Positions 19,961-33,260 of a stretch of DNA of 44,787 nucleotides are shown here, piece after piece (position 1 is the first letter of the stretch; each line of letters starts with the position of its first letter). A program made the position numbers and the translations under genes. Below the pieces are notes generated by a model that saw only the letters and a program-made list of their open reading frames with translations, searched no databases and was not told where the DNA came from. The stretch covers positions 1-44,787 of the forward strand of contig RPFO01000009.1 in assembly GCA_009746045.1 (NCBI GenBank), in the 5' to 3' direction. This stretch comes from Mesostigma viride. Lineage: Eukaryota; Streptophyta; Mesostigmatophyceae; Mesostigmatales; Mesostigmataceae.

Positions 19961-20733
19961 GTGCTAGCCCCCCCCACACCCACGCATGCATGCTAGCCCA
20001 CCCCCACACCCACGCATGCATGCTAGCCCCGGCCCCGGCCCCCCCACACCCACGCATGCATGCTAGCCCCCCCCACACCCACGCATGCATGCTAGCCCAC
20101 ACTCACACCCACGCATGCATGCTAGCCCACCCCCACACCCACGCATGCATGCTAGCCCCCCCACACACCCACGCATGCATGCCAGCCCCCCCACACACCC
20201 ACGCATGCATGACCGCCCCCCCCACACCCACGCATGCATGCTAGCCCACCCCCACACCCACGCATGCATGCTAGCCCCCCCACACACCCACGCATGGATG
20301 CCAGCCCCCACACACACCCACGCATGCATGACAGCCCCCCCACACACCCACGCATGCATGCTAGCCCCCCACACACACCCACGCATGCATGCCAGCCCCC
20401 ATACACACCCACGCATGCATGCCAGCCCCCCCCACACTTACGCATGCATGCTAGCCCCCCACACACACCCACGCATGCATGCCAGCCCCCCCCACACCCA
20501 CGCATGCATGCCAGCCCCCCCCCACACTTACGCATGCATGCTAGCCCCCCACACACACCCACGCATGCATGCCAGCCCCCCCCACACCCACGCATGCAGG
20601 CTAGCCCAACCCCACACCCACGCATGCATGCCAGCCCACCCCCACACCCACACGTGCATGCCAGCCCACCCCCACACCCACGCATGCATGCCAGCCCACC
20701 CCCACACCCACGCGTGCATGCCAGCCCACCCCT
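19961..20733 (+). repeat. 30-bp minisatellite, left arm
   Basis: About 26 units of CCCACACCCACGCATGCATG plus CTAGCCCCC, with length variation in the C run and in CACA. CGCATGCATGC is an alternating purine-pyrimidine and palindromic tract with potential for Z-DNA or cruciform. The mirror array is at 39,884-40,656. Because 30 is divisible by three, all frames are open; the HTHACM-type proteins are artefacts. Confidence 0.95.
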
Positions 20734-23700
20734 AGCTTGAGCGTGCTTGTAAAGTTTTTGCATGGTTTATTAAAATGAGTGGAATATGTATTTATTGCAT
20801 TAAATGTTAATTTTATTGATCATGAATGAAAATGGTCAACATTGCCGAAGTGCCCCTAAATTGCTCAATATTGTGTGCTCAAGAATTCAATGAGGATTGT
20901 CATCATGGAAACCCGCACAAATTCACGATTCCGGGCATGCATGTGAAAGTATCAAGAACAATTTTCAATTAAGAATGGTATCTCATTGTTCCATGAATCA
21001 ATATGACTCCATGTACGTAGACAAGCCATGATGACCCCATGGGAGCCTGAATCCTCATCATTAAATACATAAATGCCACCCATGTACGTAGACGGGCCAT
21101 GATGACACCAATGGAGCCTGAATCCTCATCATTAATTACATAAATGCCAACCATGTACATACACGGGCAATGATGACACCATGGGAGCCTGAATCCTCAT
21201 CATTAATTACATAAATGCCAACCATGTACGTAGGCCAGCCATGATGACACTGTGGGAGCCTGAATCCTCATCATTAATTTCATACATGCCAACAACACGT
21301 AGACGGGCCATAATGACACCACGGGAGCCTGAATCCTGATCATTTTTTTTGACATCCATGTACGTAGGCCAGCCATGATGACACCATGGGAGCCTGAATC
21401 CTCATCATTTTTTTTCTGAGACATCCATGTACGTAGGCCAGCCATGATGACACCATGGGAGCCTGAATCCTCATCATTTTTTTTCTGAGACATCCATGTA
21501 CGTAGGCCAGCCATGATGACACCATGGGAGCCTGAATCCTCATCATTAAATACATACATGCCATCCATGTACGTAGACAGGCCATGACATCTGACACCAT
21601 GGGAGCCTGAATCCTCATCATTTACTATTCCTTGACATCCATGTACGTAGACGGGCCATGATGACACCATGGGAGCCTGAATCCTCTTCATTTTTTTTTC
21701 TTTGACATCCATGTACATACGTAGGCCAGCCATGATGACACCAATGGAGCCTGAATCCTCATCATTAATTACATACATAAATGCCATGATCATCAATGAC
21801 CCCATGGGAGCCTGAATCCTCATCATTAAATACATAAATGCCACGGTCCATGTACGTAGACGGGCCATGATGACACCAATGGAGCCTGAATCCTCATCAT
21901 TAATTACATAAATGCCAACCATGTACATACACGGGCAATGATGACACCATGGGAGCCTGAATCCTCATCATTAATTACATAAATGCCAACCATGTACGTA
22001 GGCCAGCCATGATGACACTATGGGAGCCTGAATCCTCATCATTAATTTCATACATGCCAACAACACGTAGACGGGCCATAATGACACCACGGGAGCCTGA
22101 ATCCTCATCATTTTTTTTTCTTTGACATCCATGTACGTAGGCCAGCCATGATGACACCATGGGAGCCTGAATCCTCATCATTTTTTTTCTGAGACATCCA
22201 TGTACGTAGGCCAGCCATGATGACACCATGGGAGCCTGAATCCTCATCATTAAATACATACATGCCATCCATGTACGTAGACAGGCCATGATGACACCAT
22301 GGGAGCCTGAATCCTCATCATTTACTATTCCTTGACATCCATGTACGTAGACGGGCCATGATGACACCATGGGAGCCTGAATCCTCATCATTTTTTTTTC
22401 TTTGACATCCATGTACATACGTAGGCCAGCCATGATGACACCAATGGAGCCTGAATTCTCATCATTAATTACATACATGCCATCCATGTACGTAGACAGG
22501 CCATGACATCTGACACCATGGGAGCCTGAATCCTCATCATTTACTATTCCTTGACATCCATGTACGTAGACGGGCCATGATGACACCATGGGAGCCTGAA
22601 TCCTCATCATTTTTTTTTCTTTGACATCCATGTACATACGTAGGCCAGCCATGATGACACCAATGGAGCCTGAATCCTCATCATTAATTACATACATAAA
22701 TGCCAACCATGTACATACACGGGCAATGATGACACCAATGGAGCCTGAATCCTCATCATTAATTACATAAATGCCAACCATGTACATACACGGGCAATGA
22801 TGACACCATGGGAGCCTGAATCCTCATCATTTTTTTTTTCTTTGACATCCATGTACATACGTAGGCCAGCCATGATGACACCAATGGAGCCTGAATCCTC
22901 ATCATTAATTACATACATGCCATCCATGTACGTAGACAAGCCATGATGACCCATGGGAGCCTGAATCCTCATCATTAATTACATACATGCCATCCATGTA
23001 CGTAGACAGGCCATGATGACACCATGGGAGCCTGAATCCTCATCATTTACTATTCCTTGACATCCATGTACGTAGGCCAGCCATGGAGACACCATGGGAG
23101 CCTGAATCCTCCTCATTAATTACATAAATGCCAACCATGTACGTAGACAAGCCATGATGACCCATGGGAGCCTGAATCCTCATCATTAATTACATAAATG
23201 CCATCCATGTACGTAGACGGGCCATGATGACACCATGGGAGCCTGAATCCTCATCATTTACTATTCCTTGACATCCATGTACGTAGGCCAGCCATGGAGA
23301 CACCATGGGAGCCTGAATCCTCCTCATTAATTACATAAATGCCAACCATGTACGTAGACAAGCCATGATGACCCATGGGAGCCTGAATCCTCATCATTAA
23401 TTACATAAATGCCATCCATGTAAGTAGACGGGCCATGATGACACCATGGGAGCCTGAATCCTCCTCATTAATTACATAAATGCCAACCATGTACGTAGAC
23501 AAGCCATGATGACACCATGGGAGCCTGAATCCTCATCATTAATTACATAAATGCCATCCATGTACGTAGACGGGCCATGATGACACCATGGGAGCCTGAA
23601 TCCTCATCATTAATTACATAAATGCCAACCATGTACGTAGGCCAGCCATGGAGACACCATGGGAGCCTGAATCCTCATCATTAATTACATACATGCCAAC

Positions 23701-26343
23701 AATGTAGGTAGACAAGCCATGATGACACCATGGGAGCCTGAATCCTCATCATTTATTTTATGAGACATCCATGTACGTAGGCCAGCCATGATGACACCAT
23801 GGGAGCCTGAATCCTCATCATTTCTTTTTCTTTGACATCCATGTACGTAGGCCAGCCATGATGACACCATGGGAGCCTGAATCCTCCTCATTAATTACAT
23901 ACATGCCATCCATGTACGTACACGGGCCATGATGACACCATGGGAGCCTGAATCCTCATCATTTACTATTCCTTGACATCCATGTACGTAGGCCAGCCAT
24001 GGAGACACCATGGGAGCCTGAATCCTCATCATTAATTACATAAATGCCAACCATGTACGTAGACAAGCCATGATGACACCATGGGAGCCTGAATCCTCCT
24101 CATTAATTACATAAATGCCAACCATGTACGTAGACAAGCCATGATGACACCATGGGAGCCTGAATCCTCATCATTAATTACATACATGCCATCCATGTAC
24201 GTAGACAGCCATGATGACACCATGGGAGCCTGAATCCTCATCATTTACTATTCCTTGACATCCATGTACGTAGGCCAGCCATGGAGACACCATGGGAGCC
24301 TGAATCCTCCTCATTAATTACATAAATGCCAACCATGTACGTAGACAAGCCATGATGACCCCATGGGAGCCTGAATCCTCATCATTAATTACATAAATGC
24401 CATCCATGTACGTAGACGGGCCATGATGACACCATGGGAGCCTGAATCCTCATCATTTACTATTCCTTGACATCCATGTACGTAGGCCAGCCATGGAGAC
24501 ACCATGGGAGCCTGAATCCTCATCATTAATTACATAAATGCCAACCATGTACGTAGACAAGCCATGATGACACCATGGGAGCCTGAATCCTCCTCATTAA
24601 TTACATAAATGCCAACCATGTACGTAGACAAGCCATGATGACACCATGGGAGCCTGAATCCTCATCATTAATTACATAAATGCCAACCATGTACGTAGAC
24701 AGCCATGATGACACCATGGGAGCCTGAATCCTCATCATTAATTACATAAATGCCATCCATGTACGTAGACGGGCCATGATGACACCATGGGAGCCTGAAT
24801 CCTCATCATTAATTACATAAATGCCAACCATGTACGTAGGCCAGCCATGATGACACCATGGGAGCCTGAATCCTCATCATTAATTACATAAATGCCAACC
24901 ATGTACGTAGACAAGCCATGATGACACCATGGGAGCCTGAATCCTCATCATTTATTTTATGAGACATCCATGTACGTAGGCCAGCCATGATGACACCATG
25001 GGAGCCTGAATCCTCATCATTTCTTTTTCTTGACATCCATGTACGTAGGCCAGCCATGATGACACCATGGGAGCCTGAATCCTCCTCATTAATTACATAC
25101 ATGCCATCCATGTACGTACACGGGCCATGATGACACCATGGGAGCCTGAATCCTCATCATTTACTATTCCTTGACATCCATGTACGTAGGCCAGCCATGA
25201 TGACACCATGGGAGCCTGAATCCTCATCATTAATTACATAAATGCCAACCATGTACGTAGACAAGCCATGATGACACCATGGGAGCCTGAATCCTCCTCA
25301 TTAATTACATAAATGCCAACCATGTACGTAGACAAGCCATGATGACACCATGGGAGCCTGAATCCTCATCATTAATTACATACATGCCATCCATGTACGT
25401 AGACAGGCCATGATGACACCATGGGAGCCTGAATCCTCATCATTTACTATTCCTTGACATCCATGTACGTAGGCCAGCCATGAGACACCATGGGAGCCTG
25501 AATCCTCCTCATTAATTACATAAATGCCAACCATGTACGTAGACAAGCCATGATGACACCATGGGAGCCTGAATCCTCATCATTAATTACATAAATGCCA
25601 TCCATGTACGTAGACGGGCCATGATGACACCATGGGAGCCTGAATCCTTATCATTTACTATTCCTTGACATCCATGTACGTAGGCCAGCCATGGAGACAC
25701 CATGGGAGCCTGAATCCTCATCATTAATTACATAAATGCCAACCATGTACGTAGACAAGCCATGATGACACCATGGGAGCCTGAATCCTCCTCATTAATT
25801 ACATAAATGCCAACCATGTACGTAGACAAGCCATGATGACACCATGGGAGCCTGAATCCTCATCATTAATTACATACATGCCATCCATGTACGTAGACAG
25901 GCCATGATGACACCATGGGAGCCTGAATCCTCATCATTTACTATTCCTTGACATCCATGTACGTAGGCCAGCCATGGAGACACCATGGGAGCCTGAATCC
26001 TCCTCATTAATTACATAAATGCCAACCATGTACGTAGACAAGCCATGATGACACCATGGGAGCCTGAATCCTCATCATTTACTATTCCTTGACATCCATG
26101 TACGTAGGCCAGCCATGATGACACCAATGGAGCCTGAATCCTCCTCGTTAATTACATAAATGCCAACCATGTACGTAGACAAGCCATGATGACCCCATGG
26201 GAGCCTGAATCCTCATCATTTACTATTCCTTGACATCCATGTACGTAGACGGGCCATGATGACACCATGGGAGCCTGAATCCTCATCATTTACTATTCCT
26301 TGACATCCATGTACGTAGGCCAGCCATGATGACACCAATGGAG

Positions 26344-26381
26344 CCTGAATCCTCTTCATTTTCTTAATGAGAGGATTCAGG
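26344..26381. repeat. Hairpin-forming variant monomer (also at 31,882 and 36,954)
   Basis: CCTGAATCCTCTTCATT is followed after TTCTT by AATGAGAGGATTCAGG, its near-complement, so one monomer has folded back on its neighbour. Three copies exist, at about 26,344, 31,882 and 36,954, each followed by GTTACATAAATG or GTGACATAAATG. They mark copies of one higher-order block. Confidence 0.85.
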
Positions 26382-29300
26382 TTACATAAATGCCAACCAT
26401 GTAGGTAGACAAGCCATGATGACACCATGGGAGCCTGAATCCTCATCATTTACTATTCCTTGACATCCATGTACGTAGGCCAGCCATGGAGACACCATGG
26501 GAGCCTGAATCCTCTCATTAATTACATAAATGCCAACCATGTACGTAGACAAGCCATGATGACCCCATGGGAGCCTGAATCCTCATCATTAATTACATAA
26601 ATGCCATCCATGTAAGTAGACGGGCCATGATGACACCATGGGAGCCTGAATCCTCCTCATTAATTACATAAATGCCAACCATGTACGTAGACAAGCCATG
26701 ATGACACCATGGGAGCCTGAATCCTCATCATTAATTACATAAATGCCATCCATGTACGTAGACGGGCCATGATGACACCATGGGAGCCTGAATCCTCATC
26801 ATTAATTACATAAATGCCATTCATGTACGTAGGCCAGCCATGGAGACACCATGGGAGCCTGAATCCTCATCATTAATTACATACATGCCAACAATGTAGG
26901 TAGACAAGCCATGATGACACCATGGGAGCCTGAATCCTCATCATTTATTTTATGAGACATCCATGTACGTAGGCCAGCCATGATGACACCATGGGAGCCT
27001 GAATCCTCATCATTTCTTTTTCTTTGACATCCATGTACGTAGGCCAGCCATGATGACACCATGGGAGCCTGAATCCTCCTCATTAATTACATACATGCCA
27101 TCCATGTACGTACACGGGCCATGATGACACCATGGGAGCCTGAATCCTCCTCATTTACTATTCCTTGACATCCATGTACGTAGACGGGCCATGATGACAC
27201 CATGGGAGCCTGAATCCTCATCATTTTTTTTTCTTTGACATCCATGTACATACGTAGGCCAGCCATGATGACACCAATGGAGCCTGAATCCTCATCATTA
27301 ATTACATACATAAATGCCATGATCATCAATGACCCCATGGGAGCCTGAATCCTCATCATTAAATACATAAATGCCACGGTCCATGTACGTAGACGGGCCA
27401 TGATGACACCAATGGAGCCTGAATCCTCATCATTAATTACATAAATGCCAACCATGTACATACACGGGCAATGATGACACCATGGGAGCCTGAATCCTCA
27501 TCATTAATTACATAAATGCCAACCATGTACGTAGGCCAGCCATGATGACACTATGGGAGCCTGAATCCTCATCATTAATTTCATACATGCCAACAACACG
27601 TAGACGGGCCATAATGACACCACGGGAGCCTGAATCCTCATCATTTTTTTTTCTTTGACATCCATGTACGTAGGCCAGCCATGATGACACCATGGGAGCC
27701 TGAATCCTCATCATTTTTTTTCTGAGACATCCATGTACGTAGGCCAGCCATGATGACACCATGGGAGCCTGAATCCTCATCATTAAATACATACATGCCA
27801 TCCATGTACGTAGACAGGCCATGATGACACCATGGGAGCCTGAATCCTCATCATTTACTATTCCTTGACATCCATGTACGTAGACGGGCCATGATGACAC
27901 CATGGGAGCCTGAATCCTCATCATTTTTTTTTCTTTGACATCCATGTACATACGTAGGCCAGCCATGATGACACCAATGGAGCCTGAATTCTCATCATTA
28001 ATTACATACATGCCATCCATGTACGTAGACAGGCCATGACATCTGACACCATGGGAGCCTGAATCCTCATCATTTACTATTCCTTGACATCCATGTACGT
28101 AGACGGGCCATGATGACACCATGGGAGCCTGAATCCTCATCATTTTTTTTTCTTTGACATCCATGTACATACGTAGGCCAGCCATGATGACACCAATGGA
28201 GCCTGAATCCTCATCATTAATTACATACATAAATGCCAACCATGTACATACACGGGCAATGATGACACCAATGGAGCCTGAATCCTCATCATTAATTACA
28301 TAAATGGCAACCATGTACATACACGGGCAATGATGACACCATGGGAGCCTGAATCCTCATCATTTTTTTTTCTTTGACATCCATGTACATACGTAGGCCA
28401 GCCATGATGACACCAATGGAGCCTGAATCCTCATCATTAATTACATACATGCCATCCATGTACGTAGACAAGCCATGATGACCCCATGGGAGCCTGAATC
28501 CTCATCATTAATTACATACATGCCATCCATGTACGTAGACAGGCCATGATGACACCATGGGAGCCTGAATCCTCATCATTTACTATTCCTTGACATCCAT
28601 GTACGTAGGCCAGCCATGGAGACACCATGGGAGCCTGAATCCTCCTCATTAATTACATAAATGCCAACCATGTACGTAGACAAGCCATGATGACCCCATG
28701 GGAGCCTGAATCCTCATCATTAATTACATAAATGCCATCCATGTACGTAGACGGGCCATGATGACACCATGGGAGCCTGAATCCTCATCATTTACTATTC
28801 CTTGACATCCATGTACGTAGGCCAGCCATGGAGACACCATGGGAGCCTGAATCCTCCTCATTAATTACATAAATGCCAACCATGTACGTAGACAAGCCAT
28901 GATGACCCCATGGGAGCCTGAATCCTCATCATTAATTACATAAATGCCATCCATGTAAGTAGACGGGCCATGATGACACCATGGGAGCCTGAATCCTCCT
29001 CATTAATTACATAAATGCCAACCATGTACGTAGACAAGCCATGATGACACCATGGGAGCCTGAATCCTCATCATTAATTACATAAATGCCATCCATGTAC
29101 GTAGACGGGCCATGATGACACCATGGGAGCCTGAATCCTCATCATTAATTACATAAATGCCATTCATGTACGTAGGCCAGCCATGGAGACACCATGGGAG
29201 CCTGAATCCTCATCATTAATTACATACATGCCAACAATGTAGGTAGACAAGCCATGATGACACCATGGGAGCCTGAATCCTCATCATTTATTTTATGAGA

Positions 29301-32300
29301 CATCCATGTACGTAGGCCAGCCATGATGACACCATGGGAGCCTGAATCCTCATCATTTCTTTTTCTTTGACATCCATGTACGTAGGCCAGCCATGATGAC
29401 ACCATGGGAGCCTGAATCCTCCTCATTAATTACATACATGCCATCCATGTACGTACACGGGCCATGATGACACCATGGGAGCCTGAATCCTCATCATTTA
29501 CTATTCCTTGACATCCATGTACGTAGGCCAGCCATGGAGACACCATGGGAGCCTGAATCCTCATCATTAATTACATAAATGCCAACCATGTACGTAGACA
29601 AGCCATGATGACACCATGGGAGCCTGAATCCTCCTCATTAATTACATAAATGCCAACCATGTACGTAGACAAGCCATGATGACACCATGGGAGCCTGAAT
29701 CCTCATCATTAATTACATACATGCCATCCATGTACGTAGACAGGCCATGATGACACCATGGGAGCCTGAATCCTCATCATTTACTATTCCTTGACATCCA
29801 TGTACGTAGGCCAGCCATGGAGACACCATGGGAGCCTGAATCCTCCTCATTAATTACATAAATGCCAACCATGTACGTAGACAAGCCATGATGACCCCAT
29901 GGGAGCCTGAATCCTCATCATTAATTACATAAATGCCATCCATGTACGTAGACGGGCCATGATGACACCATGGGAGCCTGAATCCTCATCATTTACTATT
30001 CCTTGACATCCATGTACGTAGGCCAGCCATGGAGACACCATGGGAGCCTGAATCCTCCTCATTAATTACATAAATGCCAACCATGTACGTAGACAAGCCA
30101 TGATGACCCATGGGAGCCTGAATCCTCATCATTAATTACATAAATGCCATCCATGTAAGTAGACGGGCCATGATGACACCATGGGAGCCTGAATCCTCCT
30201 CATTAATTACATAAATGCCAACCATGTACGTAGACAAGCCATGATGACACCATGGGAGCCTGAATCCTCATCATTAATTACATAAATGCCATCCATGTAC
30301 GTAGACGGGCCATGATGACACCATGGGAGCCTGAATCCTCATCATTAATTACATAAATGCCATTCATGTACGTAGGCCAGCCATGGAGACACCATGGGAG
30401 CCTGAATCCTCATCATTAATTACATACATGCCAACAATGTAGGTAGACAAGCCATGATGACACCATGGGAGCCTGAATCCTCATCATTTATTTTATGAGA
30501 CATCCATGTACGTAGGCCAGCCATGATGACACCATGGGAGCCTGAATCCTCATCATTTCTTTTTCTTTGACATCCATGTACGTAGGCCAGCCATGATGAC
30601 ACCATGGGAGCCTGAATCCTCCTCATTAATTACATACATGCCATCCATGTACGTACACGGGCCATGATGACACCATGGGAGCCTGAATCCTCATCATTTA
30701 CTATTCCTTGACATCCATGTACGTAGGCCAGCCATGGAGACACCATGGGAGCCTGAATCCTCATCATTAATTACATAAATGCCAACCATGTACGTAGACA
30801 AGCCATGATGACACCATGGGAGCCTGAATCCTCCTCATTAATTACATAAATGCCAACCATGTACGTAGACAAGCCATGATGACACCATGGGAGCCTGAAT
30901 CCTCATCATTAATTACATACATGCCATCCATGTACGTAGACAGGCCATGATGACACCATGGGAGCCTGAATCCTCATCATTTACTATTCCTTGACATCCA
31001 TGTACGTAGGCCAGCCATGGAGACACCATGGGAGCCTGAATCCTCCTCATTAATTACATAAATGCCAACCATGTACGTAGACAAGCCATGATGACACCAT
31101 GGGAGCCTGAATCCTCATCATTAATTACATAAATGCCATCCATGTACGTAGACGGGCCATGATGACACCATGGGAGCCTGAATCCTTATCATTTACTATT
31201 CCTTGACATCCATGTACGTAGGCCAGCCATGGAGACACCATGGGAGCCTGAATCCTCATCATTAATTACATAAATGCCAACCATGTACGTAGACAAGCCA
31301 TGATGACACCATGGGAGCCTGAATCCTCCTCATTAATTACATAAATGCCAACCATGTACGTAGACAAGCCATGATGACACCATGGGAGCCTGAATCCTCA
31401 TCATTAATTACATACATGCCATCCATGTACGTAGACAGGCCATGATGACACCATGGGAGCCTGAATCCTCATCATTTACTATTCCTTGACATCCATGTAC
31501 GTAGGCCAGCCATGGAGACACCATGGGAGCCTGAATCCTCCTCATTAATTACAAAAATGCCAACCATGTACGTAGACAAGCCATGATGACACCATGGGAG
31601 CCTGAATCCTCATCATTTACTATTCCTTGACATCCATGTACGTAGGCCAGCCATGATGACACCAATGGAGCCTGAATCCTCCTCGTTAATTACATAAATG
31701 CCAACCATGTACGTAGACAAGCCATGATGACCCCATGGGAGCCTGAATCCTCATCATTTACTATTCCTTGACATCCATGTACGTAGACGGGCCATGATGA
31801 CACCATGGGAGCCTGAATCCTCATCATTTACTATTCCTTGACATCCATGTACGTAGGCCAGCCATGATGACACCAATGGAGCCTGAATCCTCTTCATTTT
31901 CTTAATGAGAGGATTCAGGTGACATAAATGCCAACCATGTAGGTAGACAAGCCATGATGACACCATGGGAGCCTGAATCCTCATCATTTACTATTCCTTG
32001 ACATCCATGTACGTAGGCCAGCCATGGAGACACCATGGGAGCCTGAATCCTCCTCATTAATTACATAAATGCCAACCATGTACGTAGACAAGCCATGATG
32101 ACCCCATGGGAGCCTGAATCCTCATCATTAATTACATAAATGCCATCCATGTAAGTAGACGGGCCATGATGACACCATGGGAGCCTGAATCCTCCTCATT
32201 AATTACATAAATGCCAACCATGTACGTAGACAAGCCATGATGACACCATGGGAGCCTGAATCCTCATCATTAATTACATAAATGCCATCCATGTACGTAG

Positions 32301-32583
32301 ACGGGCCATGATGACACCATGGGAGCCTGAATCCTCATCATTAATTACATAAATGCCATTCATGTACGTAGGCCAGCCATGGAGACACCATGGGAGCCTG
32401 AATCCTCATCATTAATTACATACATGCCAACAATGTAGGTAGACAAGCCATGATGACACCATGGGAGCCTGAATCCTCATCATTTATTTTATGAGACATC
32501 CATGTACGTAGGCCAGCCATGATGACACCATGGGAGCCTGAATCCTCATCATTTCTTTTTCTTTGACATCCATGTACGTAGGC

Positions 32584-32789
32584 AGTTACGTTAAACAGTG
32601 CCGGAACCTTTTGCCCACTGAGGCAAATCGGGCCGGAACACTATTTTGCCCGGAATAACCACTTCCGAGCACCCAAGTTAATTCGGCCGAATTAACTTGG
32701 GTGCTCGGAAGTGGTTATTCCGGGCAAAATAGTGTTCCGGCCCGATTTGCCTCAGTGGGCAAAAGGTTCCGGCACTGTTTAACGTAACT
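32584..32789. repeat. 206-bp near-perfect hairpin unit (first of four)
   Basis: Two arms of about 103 bp meet at TTAATTCGGCCGAATTAA. The arm reads AGTTACGTTAAA, then GTGCCGGAACCTTTTGCC and onward to CACCCAAGTTAA. Later copies differ in GTTCCGG/GTTACGGACC and CAGTGGGC/CAGGCGGC, always with matching changes in both arms of the same hairpin. That pattern points to arm-to-arm correction. Confidence 0.9.
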
Positions 32790-33128
32790 AAAACCTGGCC
32801 TCGTGGAGGGGGGACGAAGAGCTCGAGACATCCGCCTGGGCCGCTGAGCACGCAAATAATATTGCGCCGGAACTGCCTCAGTGAGGATTCGAACCCCTGA
32901 CCTCCAAGGTGCACAGGTTTTAGTTACGTTAAATAGTGCCGAAACCTTTTGCCGCCTGAGGCAAATCGGTCCGTAACACTATTTTTGCCCGGAATAACCA
33001 CTTCCGAGCACCCAAGTTAATTCGGCCGAATTAACTTGGGTGCTCGGAAGTGGTTATTCCGGGCAAAATAGTGTGACGGACCGATTTGCCTCAGGCGGCA
33101 AAAGGTTCCGGCACTATTTAACGTAACT

Positions 33129-33260
33129 AAAACCTGTGCACCTTGGAGGTCAGGGGTTCGAATCCTCACTGAGGCAGCTCCGGCGCATTTAGTGGTGCGT
33201 GCTCAGCGGCCTAGGCGGATGTCTCGGGCTCTTCGTCCCCCCTCCACGAGGCCAGGTTTT
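33129..33260 (+). repeat. 132-bp unit with tRNA B-box-like sequence (also 33,567-33,698; reversed 32,790-32,921)
   Basis: The unit is bounded by AAAACCTG and CAGGTTTT. It holds TCAGGGGTTCGAATCCTCAC, in which GGTTCGAATCC matches the RNA polymerase III B-box and a T-arm of four to five pairs can form. I do not see a full cloverleaf or a well-placed A-box, so it is not called a tRNA gene; a tRNA-derived SINE fragment is plausible. Confidence 0.6.

Larger units (their letters stand above)
18751..21008 (+). repeat. Left arm (non-satellite part) of a 23-kb inverted-repeat block
   Basis: The sequence from GGTGCGCGCACC at 18,751 to the first satellite monomer at 21,009 is the reverse complement of 39,605-41,865, with scattered substitutions and small indels. 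The two parts are 2,258 and 2,261 bp. Outside 18,751 the similarity ends abruptly. The outermost 12 bp are themselves palindromic. I find no convincing target duplication outside the two arms. Confidence 0.95.

Noticed and set aside
19954-20763. HTHACM-type and CMRGCG-type proteins (also 39,850-40,748)
   Set aside because: The 30-bp minisatellite is a multiple of three and free of stops; no sign of a gene.
21203-22787. Minus-strand frames of 241 and 270 codons, the latter repeated at 27,508 and 35,333
   Set aside because: Satellite translations. Their repetition follows the higher-order period and the frame shifts freely between units, with no sign of codon-level constraint.
33137-33180. A tRNA gene
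   Set aside because: The T-arm and B-box are good, but no acceptor, D-arm and anticodon arm of proper length can be placed; kept as tRNA-like only.
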